Shown: piece by piece, positions 37,427 to 46,337 of the stretch
Numbering within the stretch: the first letter of the stretch is position 1
How the letters are laid out: each line of letters starts with the position of its first letter
Assembly (NCBI GenBank): GCA_028281535.1
Contig: JANQJS010000019.1
Coordinates: 62,001-126,000 of the forward strand
Source of the DNA: Sedimentisphaerales bacterium
GTDB taxonomy: Bacteria; Planctomycetota; Phycisphaerae; Sedimentisphaerales; SM23-30
Direction of reading: 5' to 3'
Length of the DNA stretch: 64,000 nucleotides
Notes under the pieces: model-generated
The model's database searches: none
Seen by the model: the letters and a program-made list of their open reading frames with translations, nothing else
What the model was told of the DNA's origin: nothing
Position numbers and translations under genes: made by a program

Positions 37427-38896
37427 TCAATCTTTGATTGAGGATTGCAGATTGTTAATAGCCCCTTCATCAAAAGCACTGCTTAGTATGTTTTTGATTT
37501 TATTGTGGTTCTGTGTTGCTTTTTGTAGTTTGTTTTTCAATTCAACGCGTTCTGCAGCCCAGGTTTTACTATTCTGATTAAGTTTGTTTCGAATGGCTGC
37601 CAGAAGTTGTCGCATTTTTTGATTAGACACTTTTTGTTTGTTCAGTGTTTGTTCGTATGTTTGTTGTTTTTGCATTAAGCCATTTACTTGTACTTTGAAT
37701 TTTTGCTTCAGTGAATGGTTTTCCTTCTGTAATTGATCCTGCTGTTGCATTGAGAGTTTTAACTGTGTATTTTTAGTAGCATTTTGTTGTGTCCATGTAT
37801 TGGTGCGTTGTTCGAGCAGTTCAAAGCTTTGGACTAAGAGGGATTTGACCCGTTTGTAATCATTGGTTTTTTGTTCGATTCTCTCCTGCATCGTTTTCTG
37901 ATTTGTTGAAGAACGTGATGTGCGGTTCTTCAACTCGTCCTTGATGGCCTGGAGTGTTTTCATCGCGCGTTTTCGTTTTGATATTTCTCGATTTAGTGCT
38001 TCGGTCATTTCTATCTTGGTCGTCTTTTGAGTTTGTTTAAGTTGCTCATGGGCGTTGAGTAATTTTGTCAACGCTGATTTTAACACGTTTTTCTGATCAA
38101 TTTCGACTTGAATTTTATCCGTTTGTTTTTCTCGCTCAATAAAGAGTCTTTTCTCGATTAGATTAAATTCTTGTTGTTTGCTGTCTAGCTGTGAAGATAA
38201 ATCGCGATTTTCATTTTTAAGTGATTCGATGATTTTGAATAATTGCAATTGCTTTTGTTGTAACACATGCAATTCTTTATTGGGTTTAGATGGCTGCATT
38301 TCAATGACTTTTTTCTCGGGATGACTTTTAATGTAGGCATCATGGTCAGCCAGCTGAATGGCCATCGTCTCTTTATCTTTGATGGTTTGTGATAGCGATG
38401 TTTTTAGCTCATTATTTTCTTGTTGCAGGTGTTTCACTTTTTTTGAGGCTGCCATCAATTCTGAGGTATAAAGCGAGAGATTTTCCCAGGCAATATTATA
38501 TTCTTTTGCCAAAAGTGTAATATGGCTTTCCAGGTGCGAAATACCCAGTTTTAACTGTTTGAGTTGGATGTCACGATCTCTCGATTTAGCTTCTAATGTT
38601 TCTTTGATTTGTTCAAGTTCTTTTTGGGTGACCTGGCCATCTTCGATTGATTGATGGATATCCAAGGCGGCTTGTTTTTGATGGGGAGTTTGGCCTGGGA
38701 CCCTGGTTTGCTGTAAGTCCTGGAGTTGGATCACTGCTTGGTCACGCTGCTTTTCGGCTGAGTTTAGCTTTTTTTGAGTAGCGAGTAGCTCCTGGTTTAC
38801 CATTTCGAGCCATCGTTGCAGCTTTTCACTTCGTTGTTGAGGGTCATTCCATTGGGTGTCATTTTTATATGTGTCGATCAGTTCTTTAACGTCCAT
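37427..38896 (-). CDS. Long coiled-coil protein, function unknown
   Basis: The 489 residues are nearly all predicted heptad coiled coil rich in Gln/Lys/Leu/Glu (for example NNELKTSLSQTIKDKETM and MQQQDQLQKENHSLKQKF), with no signal peptide, membrane segment or catalytic motif. Only short ends (first 30, last 30) differ. Such proteins may be structural or scaffold proteins. Nothing links it to a pathway; it sits between a lipoprotein pair and an Fe-S gene, on the other strand. Confidence 0.75.
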   Translation of the reverse strand: MDVKELIDTYKNDTQWNDPQQRSEKLQRWLEMVNQELLATQKKLNSAEKQRDQAVIQLQDLQQTRVPGQTPHQKQAALDIHQSIEDGQVTQKELEQIKETLEAKSRDRDIQLKQLKLGISHLESHITLLAKEYNIAWENLSLYTSELMAASKKVKHLQQENNELKTSLSQTIKDKETMAIQLADHDAYIKSHPEKKVIEMQPSKPNKELHVLQQKQLQLFKIIESLKNENRDLSSQLDSKQQEFNLIEKRLFIEREKQTDKIQVEIDQKNVLKSALTKLLNAHEQLKQTQKTTKIEMTEALNREISKRKRAMKTLQAIKDELKNRTSRSSTNQKTMQERIEQKTNDYKRVKSLLVQSFELLEQRTNTWTQQNATKNTQLKLSMQQQDQLQKENHSLKQKFKVQVNGLMQKQQTYEQTLNKQKVSNQKMRQLLAAIRNKLNQNSKTWAAERVELKNKLQKATQNHNKIKNILSSAFDEGAINNLQSSIKD

Positions 38897-39219
38897 GAGT
38901 TTTTCCTTAAATATCGGACTTCATACTAACGGCCAAATCGTTCTCATCGTTAATATCGTTATAACTCACAGGCGACTTAATCGATAAATTCTTGAAATGT
39001 CGCAAACTAGATATTTGGCTCAAATGTCGAATAAAATATTTTATAAAGACTATTAGGCTAATGACTTGTAAATCATAGAGTTATTTGAGGACTATAATTT
39101 TGTTAAGTGTATGTTTTAAAAACGACTTATCGATATTGACTCTGTGTGAACAGCCCGCTAAAATGGACGTAGTTTAGAATGTAGATATTAAACCATACAT
39201 TAATTATAGGAGTTTTTCG
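38897..39219. other. Intergenic region (323 bp) upstream of the Fe-S carrier gene
   Basis: The right part holds the erpA/iscA-type gene promoter (39136-39164). The left part, up to about 39120, is AT-rich, divergent between the coiled-coil gene and the Fe-S gene, and shows no gene or strong hairpin. Confidence 0.5.
39136..39164 (+). promoter_or_regulatory. Strong sigma-70 promoter of the Fe-S carrier gene
   Basis: TTGACT (39136-39141), a 17-bp spacer and TAAAAT (39159-39164). The predicted start is about 50 nt upstream of the ATG at 39220, which has a GGAG at the usual distance. Confidence 0.7.
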
Positions 39220-39567
39220 ATGGCACCAGATGAAACAACCGCCATGTTAGAAGTAACTGATACCGCTGCTGAAAAAATCAAAGAATTTTTAGAAGGCGAA
39301 GAAAAAGCCGAAGGCCATGGACTGAGAGTTCGTATTAAAGCGGGCGGTTGCTCAGGTTTTGAATATGTCCTTGAATTGGATAAAGTTCGTGATAGTGATA
39401 ATAAATTTGGTCCAGATCAGGGCTGTGTTATTATTGATGAAATTTCCATGCCATACTTAAGTGGCTCAACCATTGATTATGTAGAATCTATCAATGGTGC
39501 TGGGTTTGATATCCGTAATCCAAATGCCAAAGGTGGGTGTGGTTGCGGTAGTTCGTTCGGCATGTAA
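39220..39567 (+). CDS. A-type iron-sulfur carrier protein (ErpA/IscA/SufA family)
   Basis: The 115 residues contain LEVTDTAAEKIKEFL, then GLRVRIKAGGCSGFEYVLELD with the first Cys, and the C-terminal NPNAKGGCGCGSSF that supplies the CGC pair. This C-x(60-70)-C-x-C set is the cluster-carrying signature of A-type carriers, which hand Fe-S clusters to apo-proteins. It has its own promoter and terminator. The subtype cannot be fixed by eye. Confidence 0.95.
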   Translation: MAPDETTAMLEVTDTAAEKIKEFLEGEEKAEGHGLRVRIKAGGCSGFEYVLELDKVRDSDNKFGPDQGCVIIDEISMPYLSGSTIDYVESINGAGFDIRNPNAKGGCGCGSSFGM

Positions 39568-39586
39568 TTTTACTACTCAACAATTG

Positions 39587-39623
39587 AACGCCAGGTTTTC
39601 TATAGAATCTGGCGTTTTTTTTT
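39587..39623 (+). terminator. Rho-independent terminator of the Fe-S carrier gene
   Basis: The stem AACGCCAG / CTGGCGTT (8 bp, 39587-39594 and 39609-39616) encloses an AT-rich loop with its own TTCTATAGAA dyad. A run of T follows. Confidence 0.85.
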
Positions 39624-39641
39624 ATTTTGAACGGAGACATG

Positions 39642-40214
39642 ATGTTAGCAGATAGTCAATATGCGAAAGATGCGTTTGATAAAGGCTTGCCCTATAAAGA
39701 ATATTTAGCAACAGGAACGCCTGACCAGCAGGCCCGCTGGCAACAAATGAACGATAAGATTTCGTTGAATGATGAACAAAAAGCTCTTCTTGCGTCATTC
39801 GTGCGTGAGATGAAAATTCTGGTGGTTAGCGGTGTTTGGTGTGGCGATTGTGTTGAACAGTGCCCTCTGATAGCGACAATTGCCCAGGCTAGCGATAAGA
39901 TCGATTTGCGATTTATTGATCGAGATACTTTGCCTGACTTGCGAGATCAGATTACGATTTGTGCAGGTACGCGTGTGCCAGTCGCGATATTTATGGCAGA
40001 AGATTATGCGCTTTGTAGTATTTATGGAGATCGTACATTAAACCGTTATCGCAAATTGGCAGAAAAACAATTGGGTGCTGCCTGTTCAACGGGATTATTC
40101 ACACCTGAAACAGATGAAGTCAATATGACTCTCAGCGATTGGTTAGGGGAAGTAGAGCGAATCCAAATTATGCTTCGATTAAGTACTCGCCTTCGTGATA
40201 AGCATGGCGACTAA
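39642..40214 (+). CDS. Thioredoxin-like protein
   Basis: The ATG at 39642 has GGAG 5 nt upstream (an ATG just before it at 39639 is also possible; the more upstream TTG is unlikely). The 190 residues carry a thioredoxin fold with the redox motif VSGVWCGDCVEQCPL (WCGDC) near residue 70, then LRFIDRD and TRVPVAIFMAEDY. It resembles the cytosolic Thioredoxin_9-type family, often with an N-terminal helical part. No signal peptide. Likely a dithiol reductase, substrate unknown. Convergent with the STAS gene, 3 bp between stops. Confidence 0.85.
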   Translation: MLADSQYAKDAFDKGLPYKEYLATGTPDQQARWQQMNDKISLNDEQKALLASFVREMKILVVSGVWCGDCVEQCPLIATIAQASDKIDLRFIDRDTLPDLRDQITICAGTRVPVAIFMAEDYALCSIYGDRTLNRYRKLAEKQLGAACSTGLFTPETDEVNMTLSDWLGEVERIQIMLRLSTRLRDKHGD

Positions 40215-40217
40215 GGT

Positions 40218-40556
40218 TTAGCTTGATCGATGGATCTGGAGTGAGGCCAATGCCGTCGCAGTGTCTTCTGCAACATCAAACATGGTATCCAGGCCTGTGA
40301 CGAGGAAAACGGCCCATACCTGATGGGGGATTGAGCAGAGAATCAGTCGCCGTTTTTGGGCGTGCAACGTCTTACGCAGTTTCAGCAGTCGGGAGATATT
40401 CGAGGAATTAAGGAAATTGACATTATCGAAATTTAAGACCAGATTCTTCGCACTGGTTTCCATTTGTTCGGTCAAGGCAGTGAGCTCGTCTGACATTTCA
40501 GGGTCATCTAGTAAATCGACTTTCAATATTTTGTCAGACCATTGTTGCGTTGACAT
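40218..40556 (-). CDS. STAS-domain anti-sigma-factor antagonist-type protein
   Basis: ATG at 40556 is chosen (GAGGA 8 nt upstream; an in-frame start at 40652 is rejected). The 112 residues follow the STAS pattern: alternating beta strands and helices with ELTALTEQMETSAKNLVLNFDNVNFLNSSNISRLLKLRK. The SS in the FLNSSNI loop is the usual site of serine phosphorylation in anti-anti-sigma factors. No anti-sigma kinase is seen nearby, so the partner is unknown. Confidence 0.85.
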   Translation of the reverse strand: MSTQQWSDKILKVDLLDDPEMSDELTALTEQMETSAKNLVLNFDNVNFLNSSNISRLLKLRKTLHAQKRRLILCSIPHQVWAVFLVTGLDTMFDVAEDTATALASLQIHRSS

Positions 40557-40823
40557 TTTGATTTCCTCGTTTTTATGTATCCTGGTTATCGAAACGACGT
40601 TCAGGGCACAAAATTGGTAAAACATCTCGTTGTTACTGACGTAAAGTAACACAGCCGTAATTCAAAGTCAATTATAGGATATATTTCTGAAATTGACAAA
40701 AAGCCTTCTGTGGTCGATGTTTGTATTTTTCTTTACTCCTTATTTTGTAGTAGTTTAAGAAAAATGTTGACTTTACTACGCTATTATGGCACTCTCATAG
40801 GAGTGTTATAGGAGCCTCTATCG

Positions 40824-41072
40824 TTGAAAGACAGTCGAAATAAAGTGACATTGAAGATTCCCCGGCAACTTTATGACAAGATTGCCACGGTGATTGATGA
40901 TTCTGGATACAATTCAGTGACCGACTTTGTGGTCTATGTATTACGGGATCTGGTTGCCAGTCGCGGCATGTCCGTTCAGACCGATTTAGGTGAAGAGGAA
41001 ATTCAGCAAGTGAAACAGCGACTACAGGCGTTAGGATATTTAGATTCAACCCAAGAAAGCCCCAGTAAATAA
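40824..41072 (+). CDS. Ribbon-helix-helix regulator-like protein
   Basis: The start is a TTG at 40824 with GGAG upstream. The 82 residues have a ribbon-helix-helix pattern (KVTLKIPRQLYDKIATVIDDSGY, then NSVTDFVVYVLRDLVAS): a beta strand and two helices for DNA binding. A C-terminal segment (EEIQQVKQRLQALGYL) resembles the last residues of the CysD protein in the same operon (HAMQKLRALGYM). It is 16 bp upstream of the TlpA-like gene and probably regulates this operon (inference). A GAGTG dyad (CACTC-N6-GAGTG) lies at about 40790-40805, upstream of the start. Confidence 0.72.
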   Translation: MKDSRNKVTLKIPRQLYDKIATVIDDSGYNSVTDFVVYVLRDLVASRGMSVQTDLGEEEIQQVKQRLQALGYLDSTQESPSK

Positions 41073-41088
41073 TAAGGAGTCATACACA

Positions 41089-42693
41089 ATGTCTTTTCAA
41101 CCTGTTAATCGATCGCATGGATTTGGCGTGAGTCATATTTTACTCTGTTTTTTTCTATTCAATACCGTTTCTGTTCTAGCAACAGAGGACCAAGGTGTTG
41201 CAAAGCCTGATGCCATGGCGATTTTAAATAAGGTTAGTCTTTTTCATCAATCGATTGAGAGTCTATCGGTTCAGATTGACAAGAAAAGTACTTCTGAAAA
41301 GTATGGATTTAAGCAAACATGGAAAGACAGTCTGGATTGTCGTTATGTTCAGCCGAATCAATTAAGCATTGTTCCTTTAAATGGTTCTTCTGAGCCGACA
41401 TTTATTAGTGATGGCAGGGATATGACCACATATATTCCCTTGTTGCATGAATATCAACAGACTTCGGCTCCCGCAACGATGAATGGTATTATTTCTCCCT
41501 GGAGTGGGCCGGGTCGAATTGTTTCACAGTTAGTTCCATTTATTGATTTTATTTTGCTCAAACAACCAGCGGAAGAGTTTACAAAATTATTCCCTAAAAT
41601 GGACTATGTTGAACGTGTGACGATCGATGGTGTAGACTGTCATCATTTGAAATTACATAACAAACAATTGAGTTGGGATTTTTATATTAATGCAGGGGGA
41701 AATTCCAACATTGTTCGTTTTACGCCTGATCTATCAGCTTATGCAAAACTTGGTGAGTCGATCCATTATCAATGGGATTTTAAAAACTGGCAAGTGAATC
41801 AAGACATTTCCAAAGCAGATTTTGAATTTAATAAACCTGCCGGAGCAAAGAAAGTCGATAATTTTACCTCAAAAGCGAGTGAAGGTAATCATGCACTCAT
41901 TGGAAAACCTGCGGCAGGTTTTTCTTTAGAGAAATTAGGTGGGGGTAAAATTGATTTGGCGAGCCATAAAGGCAAAGATGTGGTTGTGCTTGATTTTTGG
42001 GCGACCTGGTGTAAGCCTTGTGTTGACGCGATGCCAAAATTGATTTCGGTAACGAATCAGTTTAAAGGCAAAGGGGTTGTTTTTTACGCGGTTAATGTGC
42101 GAGAATCTGATGAGCGGGTAAAACGATTTTTAGCGAGTCGAAAATTAGATGTCACTGTGTTGATGGATCGAACCAATCGTGTCGCCGAAAGTTATCAAGT
42201 CTCTGGGATTCCTCAGACGGTCATTATTGATAAAAATGGGGTTGTTAGTAATGTGCATGTTGGATTCATACCTGGTATGGAGACAAAAATGGTCAAGGAG
42301 TTACAGGATTTGTTAGTGGAAAAACAAGCTGTTGCTAGTAATGTCGATTTGTCATGTCAGGCGGTTAGCTTTGCAAAACAAAAAATCAAAGTTGGTGATA
42401 AAGTCGCTCTTAAATTGCATGCAGAAAATCTAGGCTCAGAAATTATTGAATCGGGTACATTTAATATTCGGTTGAAAATAAATAATCAAGAAGCTTATGT
42501 TGGTCCTGCTTATGTATCATTAAACGCTAGTAGTAGCGAGACCATCGTGATTCCAGAAGACCTTTGGCATTTTGAATTTACCAAGCCAGGAAAGTTTAAG
42601 TATGAATTAACCTTGGATTCAGAAAGCCATCTTGATGAAAAAAATGAGAAAAATAATCGCTGTATGGGCGAGTTAGAAATTATAAGTTTGTAA
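41089..42693 (+). CDS. Exported TlpA-like thioredoxin with CARDB domain
   Basis: The 534 residues have an N-terminal signal (about 15-32, LLCFFLFNTVSVLA). About 45-270 form a LolA/DUF2092-like domain (VSLFHQSIESLSVQIDKKSTS, WDFYINAGGNSNIVRF). About 280-420 are a TlpA/ResA thioredoxin fold with VVLDFWATWCKPCVDAMPKL (WCKPC). About 430-534 resemble a CARDB adhesion-like beta domain (VALKLHAENLG, SLNASSSETIVIPE). It is likely a periplasmic disulfide-reductase. It is encoded in an operon with an AP-family enzyme and sulfate adenylyltransferase. Confidence 0.85.
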   Translation: MSFQPVNRSHGFGVSHILLCFFLFNTVSVLATEDQGVAKPDAMAILNKVSLFHQSIESLSVQIDKKSTSEKYGFKQTWKDSLDCRYVQPNQLSIVPLNGSSEPTFISDGRDMTTYIPLLHEYQQTSAPATMNGIISPWSGPGRIVSQLVPFIDFILLKQPAEEFTKLFPKMDYVERVTIDGVDCHHLKLHNKQLSWDFYINAGGNSNIVRFTPDLSAYAKLGESIHYQWDFKNWQVNQDISKADFEFNKPAGAKKVDNFTSKASEGNHALIGKPAAGFSLEKLGGGKIDLASHKGKDVVVLDFWATWCKPCVDAMPKLISVTNQFKGKGVVFYAVNVRESDERVKRFLASRKLDVTVLMDRTNRVAESYQVSGIPQTVIIDKNGVVSNVHVGFIPGMETKMVKELQDLLVEKQAVASNVDLSCQAVSFAKQKIKVGDKVALKLHAENLGSEIIESGTFNIRLKINNQEAYVGPAYVSLNASSSETIVIPEDLWHFEFTKPGKFKYELTLDSESHLDEKNEKNNRCMGELEIISL

Positions 42694-42716
42694 GTAGTAA
42701 CGTTGAAGGGAAGTCA

Positions 42717-44126
42717 ATGAGTAAGCATCCTAAATTTATGGTTTATAGTATTGATGGCGTTCCGCATGGTTTGATGCAGCGCATGTTTGATGAAGGCATT
42801 ATGCCCAATCTGGCAAATCTGGCCAGTCAAACAGGGTTGCGGCAGATGCGATCGATACAGCCATGCGTGTCTTGCGTGGCATGGACCTGTTTTATGACCG
42901 GGAAAAATCCTGGTAAGCATGGTATCTATGGTTTTATCGATCGTCGTGAGGGCGGTTATGATCTGGCATTTCCAAATCAGAGTATGATGACCAGCGATAC
43001 CTTATTTGATATTTTGTCTAAAGCAGGCAAGCGGGTTTTTAGTATGAATGTGCCGGTTACCTATCCGCCCAGGCAGGTGAATGGTATTCAGATCGGTGGT
43101 TTTTTGGCACCAAACTTAGATAAGATTGCTTATCCAGCCAGTGAAGGCGACTACCTCAAATCGATAAATTATGTTTGTGATAATGATGCCGCATTAGCGC
43201 GTCAGGATAAAAGTGCTTTCTGTAAAGATTTAATGAATACGCATGAGCGTCGCATGGAAGCGATGTTTCATTACCTTGAACAGGAAGATTGGGATTTCTT
43301 CCACACGCACGTTATGGGATCTGATCGAGCGTGTCATTTTCTGTTTGGTGAAATGCTTGATGGCCATCCCGAATTTGAGCCTGCTTTCTTTAACTATTTC
43401 CGTGCGGTGGATGAGTCGGTTGGAAAATTATTAACTATTTTAGGTGATGATGTGCCTCTAATGATTTTTTCCGATCATGGTTTTTGCCGCATCATCCATG
43501 AAGTGCAATTGAGTAAATATTTGATTGATAAAGGGTGGACAGTGCCTGCTGAACAGCCACAACATCCATTGAGTATCGATCCAGCGAAGTCAAAGGCTTA
43601 TTGCCTAATCCCAGGTCGAATATTTATTAACCTGGAGGGGCGTGAGCCAGGCGGTATTGTCCCGTTGAGTGAATATGATCAAGTACGTCAGCAGATAAAA
43701 GCTGATTTGTTGGATCTTAAAGACCCCAAAGGCAATCCTGTTATTGATGATGTTGTTATGCGTGAAGATGCCTACTGGGCTGATGCTAACGGTGAAAATC
43801 TTGGAACGATTTCACCAGAAGAGAGTGCTCAATCTGGTGGCACCTATGGCAAAGCCGCTGACTTGATTGCGGTTCCGCATGATGGGTATGATCTCAAGTT
43901 GGGCTTGATTGCTCCAGAGATCTTTATTAATACGGCGATGACAGGCATGCACTCTTATCATGATGCTTTTATGGTCTCGCGTGGTGTTGAGTTGCCTCAA
44001 GATAATTTGGAAATTATGATGCTGGCTCGTTGCATCCTCAATACGATGGGACTGCCAGTACCTGAAGATATGGATGGCGAAGGTAAAGCCATTACACCTA
44101 ATTTTGATTTAAGTTGTTACGCATAA
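42717..44126 (+). CDS. Alkaline phosphatase / type I phosphodiesterase family enzyme
   Basis: The 469 residues start MSKHPKFMVYSIDGVPHGLMQRM and show the family's metal and nucleophile region PCVSCVAWTCFMTGKNPGKHGIYGF (Thr/Ser nucleophile), then GSDRACHFLFGE, MIFSDHGFCRI (metal Asp/His) and MTGMHSYHDAFMVSRG. The superfamily hydrolyses phosphate or nucleotide phosphodiester and pyrophosphate bonds with two metals. There is no obvious signal peptide, so a cytosolic role is likely. Gap of 18 bp to cysD. The context suggests action on a nucleotide such as APS/PAPS or a sulfated/phospho substrate (inference). Confidence 0.85.
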   Translation: MSKHPKFMVYSIDGVPHGLMQRMFDEGIMPNLANLASQTGLRQMRSIQPCVSCVAWTCFMTGKNPGKHGIYGFIDRREGGYDLAFPNQSMMTSDTLFDILSKAGKRVFSMNVPVTYPPRQVNGIQIGGFLAPNLDKIAYPASEGDYLKSINYVCDNDAALARQDKSAFCKDLMNTHERRMEAMFHYLEQEDWDFFHTHVMGSDRACHFLFGEMLDGHPEFEPAFFNYFRAVDESVGKLLTILGDDVPLMIFSDHGFCRIIHEVQLSKYLIDKGWTVPAEQPQHPLSIDPAKSKAYCLIPGRIFINLEGREPGGIVPLSEYDQVRQQIKADLLDLKDPKGNPVIDDVVMREDAYWADANGENLGTISPEESAQSGGTYGKAADLIAVPHDGYDLKLGLIAPEIFINTAMTGMHSYHDAFMVSRGVELPQDNLEIMMLARCILNTMGLPVPEDMDGEGKAITPNFDLSCYA

Positions 44127-44144
44127 ATATAGAGGAGTTTTTTA

Positions 44145-44948
44145 ATGGACTATTTGGATGAACTAGAAAGTCAAAGTATTTATACTATCAGGGAAGCATA
44201 TCATCACTACCCTGAATTATGTTTGCTTTGGTCAATTGGTAAAGATTCCACTACGCTTTTGTGGTTGGTTTACAAAGCCTTTTTTGGAAAAATACCTTTT
44301 CCATGTATGCATATTGATACGACTTATAAATTTCCTGAAATGTATAAGTTTCGCGATCATTGGGCAAAAGAATTCAATCTTGATCTTCAAGTCTATACCA
44401 ATCAAGAAGCCATCGATCGTGGCGTCACCTATGATACGCATGATTCGATTGAAGTGTGTACCGAACTTAAAACCAACGCGCTAAAGCAAGCGATTGCAAA
44501 ATATAAATACAAAGCCTTGTTTGTGGGTATTCGTCGTGATGAACATGGTATTCGGTCTAAAGAGCGATACTTTTCTCCGCGAAACCAAAAATTTGAGTGG
44601 AACTACAAGGATCAACCTCCTGAGCTTTGGGATCAGTATAAAAACGAAACGCAAGAAGATGACCATATTCGTGTCCATCCACTATTGCATTGGACCGAAC
44701 GTGATATCTGGCATTACATCAAGCGTGAAGATATTCCTATTAATGAATTGTATTTCGCGAAAGATGGCAAGCGTTATCGTAGTCTAGGTTGTATGCCTAT
44801 TACGAATCCGATTGATTCAGAGGCGGATACCGTTGATAAGATTATTGATGAGCTTGAAAATACCAATACATCTGAACGTGCAGGTCGTGCTCAGGATAAA
44901 GAAGAAGCACACGCCATGCAAAAACTTCGTGCATTAGGTTACATGTAG
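44145..44948 (+). CDS. cysD: Sulfate adenylyltransferase subunit 2
   Basis: The 267 residues match CysD: LCLLWSIGKDSTTLLWLVYKA (PP-loop SxGKDS), HIDTTYKFPEMYKFRD, VGIRRDEHGIRSKERYFSPR and WTERDIWHYIKREDIPINELYFA. It makes APS from ATP and sulfate together with CysN. It is shorter than E. coli CysD (about 300) but motifs are complete. The C-terminus ends in MQKLRALGYM. AGAGGAG lies before the ATG. Confidence 0.96.
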   Translation: MDYLDELESQSIYTIREAYHHYPELCLLWSIGKDSTTLLWLVYKAFFGKIPFPCMHIDTTYKFPEMYKFRDHWAKEFNLDLQVYTNQEAIDRGVTYDTHDSIEVCTELKTNALKQAIAKYKYKALFVGIRRDEHGIRSKERYFSPRNQKFEWNYKDQPPELWDQYKNETQEDDHIRVHPLLHWTERDIWHYIKREDIPINELYFAKDGKRYRSLGCMPITNPIDSEADTVDKIIDELENTNTSERAGRAQDKEEAHAMQKLRALGYM

Positions 44949-44967
44949 TAGGTCAGGTTATGCCTGA
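44949..44967. repeat. Short palindromic repeat arm between cysD and cysN
   Basis: TAGGTCAGGTTAT (44949-44961), with TCAGG-TTATG-CCTGA hairpin (44953-44967). The same 13 bases occur at 46313-46325 after cysN, and a related longer element lies at 27374-27438. Confidence 0.45.
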
Positions 44968-45035
44968 TATGATTTAAATCAACCAGGGTAAATAAAATTT
45001 ACCTTTACCGATATTGATGAAGGATATTAAGTCAA

Positions 45036-46286
45036 ATGGAAGATATGATTCAAAAGAAAGAAGGCCTGAAATTTGTCGTGGTAGGACACGTTGATCATGG
45101 CAAAAGCACGCTGATTGGTCGTTTACTCTATGATACCAATTCTCTCCCACCTGATAAGATGGAAGAAGTAAAACGTGCGAGTGAAGCAGATGGTAGTACT
45201 ACGGAATTTGCTTTTGTGATGGATCACTTGGAAGAAGAGCGCAAAGAGCGTGTAACCATTGACACGGCACAAATCTGGTTTCGAACCGAAAAACGTGAAT
45301 ATGTTATTATTGACGCACCGGGCCATAAGCAGTTTTTGAAAAATATGATTACGGGTTCCTCTCAAGCTGAAGCGGCGTTGCTTCTGATTGATGCTCAAGA
45401 AGGTCTTCGTGAACAAACTCACCGTCATGCTTATATGCTTAGTTTATTGGGTGTTAAGCAGGTGATGGTCATTATCAATAAAATGGACTTGATGGATTTT
45501 AGTCAAGAGCGTTTTAATGAACTTCAGGATTCCATCCTTAAGCGACTTGGCGAATTTGGTATCGAGCCATTGCGAGTGATCCCAATTTCCGCACAGATGG
45601 GTGACAATGTTGCCAGAGCCAGCGAGAATATGAGTTGGTATGATGGCAAAACATTACTTGATAGCCTTGATGAATTGCAGGCCGCTGTGAAAGCTGACGA
45701 TGGAGCTGTTCGTTTTCCAGTTCAAGATATCTATGATCAAGATGGTGAAAAAATTCTGGTCGGTCGCATGGCGTCAGGTACATTGAAAAAAGGTCAGGAA
45801 GTTATATTTCATCCTTGCGGTAAAACTGCCAAGATCGAAAAAATTAAAATGTTTGGTAAAGACCCCCAGCAGGCAACGGCTGGTGAATCCATTGGTGTAG
45901 TACTGGAAGATGGCATTGCTATGAAAGCCATGAAGCGAGGCGAAGTCGCTTGTGGCGTAGATGTTTCTCCTAATGTGGGTAATCGTCTAGTCGCTCAGGT
46001 ATTTTGGATGAGCGGTGAGCCTTGTGAAGCAGGCGAAGAGCTCGAACTGAAATGTGCTACAGCACAAGTAACCTGTCAGGTGAAAAAGATCTCTGATCGT
46101 ATGAACTCTTCAAGCCTTGAAGTGATTGAAGGGGCTGCCGATGAATTACGCGATACTGAAGTGGCTAAATTAACACTTCAGGCAAGCGATTATCTTTGCA
46201 CAGATGCCTTTGAAGTGGTTGAGGAAACCGGCCGCTTTGTTCTCATGAAAGATGGTGATACCGTCGCTGGTGGGGTTCTGCATTAG
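45036..46286 (+). CDS. cysN: Sulfate adenylyltransferase subunit 1 (GTPase)
   Basis: The 416 residues form an EF-Tu-like GTPase: G1 [16 protein letters not shown], switch region [10 protein letters not shown]3 DAPGHKQF, G4 NKMDLMDF, then two beta-barrel domains ([19 protein letters not shown]). It drives APS formation by GTP hydrolysis with CysD. There is no C-terminal APS-kinase (CysC) fusion, and no cysC or cysH in the window, so the APS fate cannot be inferred here. It ends the operon (87 bp after cysD). Confidence 0.96.
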   Translation: MEDMIQKKEGLKFVVVGHVDHGKSTLIGRLLYDTNSLPPDKMEEVKRASEADGSTTEFAFVMDHLEEERKERVTIDTAQIWFRTEKREYVIIDAPGHKQFLKNMITGSSQAEAALLLIDAQEGLREQTHRHAYMLSLLGVKQVMVIINKMDLMDFSQERFNELQDSILKRLGEFGIEPLRVIPISAQMGDNVARASENMSWYDGKTLLDSLDELQAAVKADDGAVRFPVQDIYDQDGEKILVGRMASGTLKKGQEVIFHPCGKTAKIEKIKMFGKDPQQATAGESIGVVLEDGIAMKAMKRGEVACGVDVSPNVGNRLVAQVFWMSGEPCEAGEELELKCATAQVTCQVKKISDRMNSSSLEVIEGAADELRDTEVAKLTLQASDYLCTDAFEVVEETGRFVLMKDGDTVAGGVLH

Positions 46287-46312
46287 GCAATAAACATAGA
46301 AGATAAAATGGA

Positions 46313-46325
46313 TAGGTCAGGTTAT
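46313..46325. repeat. Repeat of TAGGTCAGGTTAT downstream of cysN
   Basis: Identical 13 bases to 44949-44961, in the 51-bp convergent gap between cysN and the cardiolipin synthase gene. Confidence 0.4.
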
Positions 46326-46337
46326 TAGATCACTCAA

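Noticed and set aside
40787-40801. Third sigma-54-like box (TGGCAC at 40787)
   Set aside because: The -12 part (TAGG) has no GC at the right spacing.
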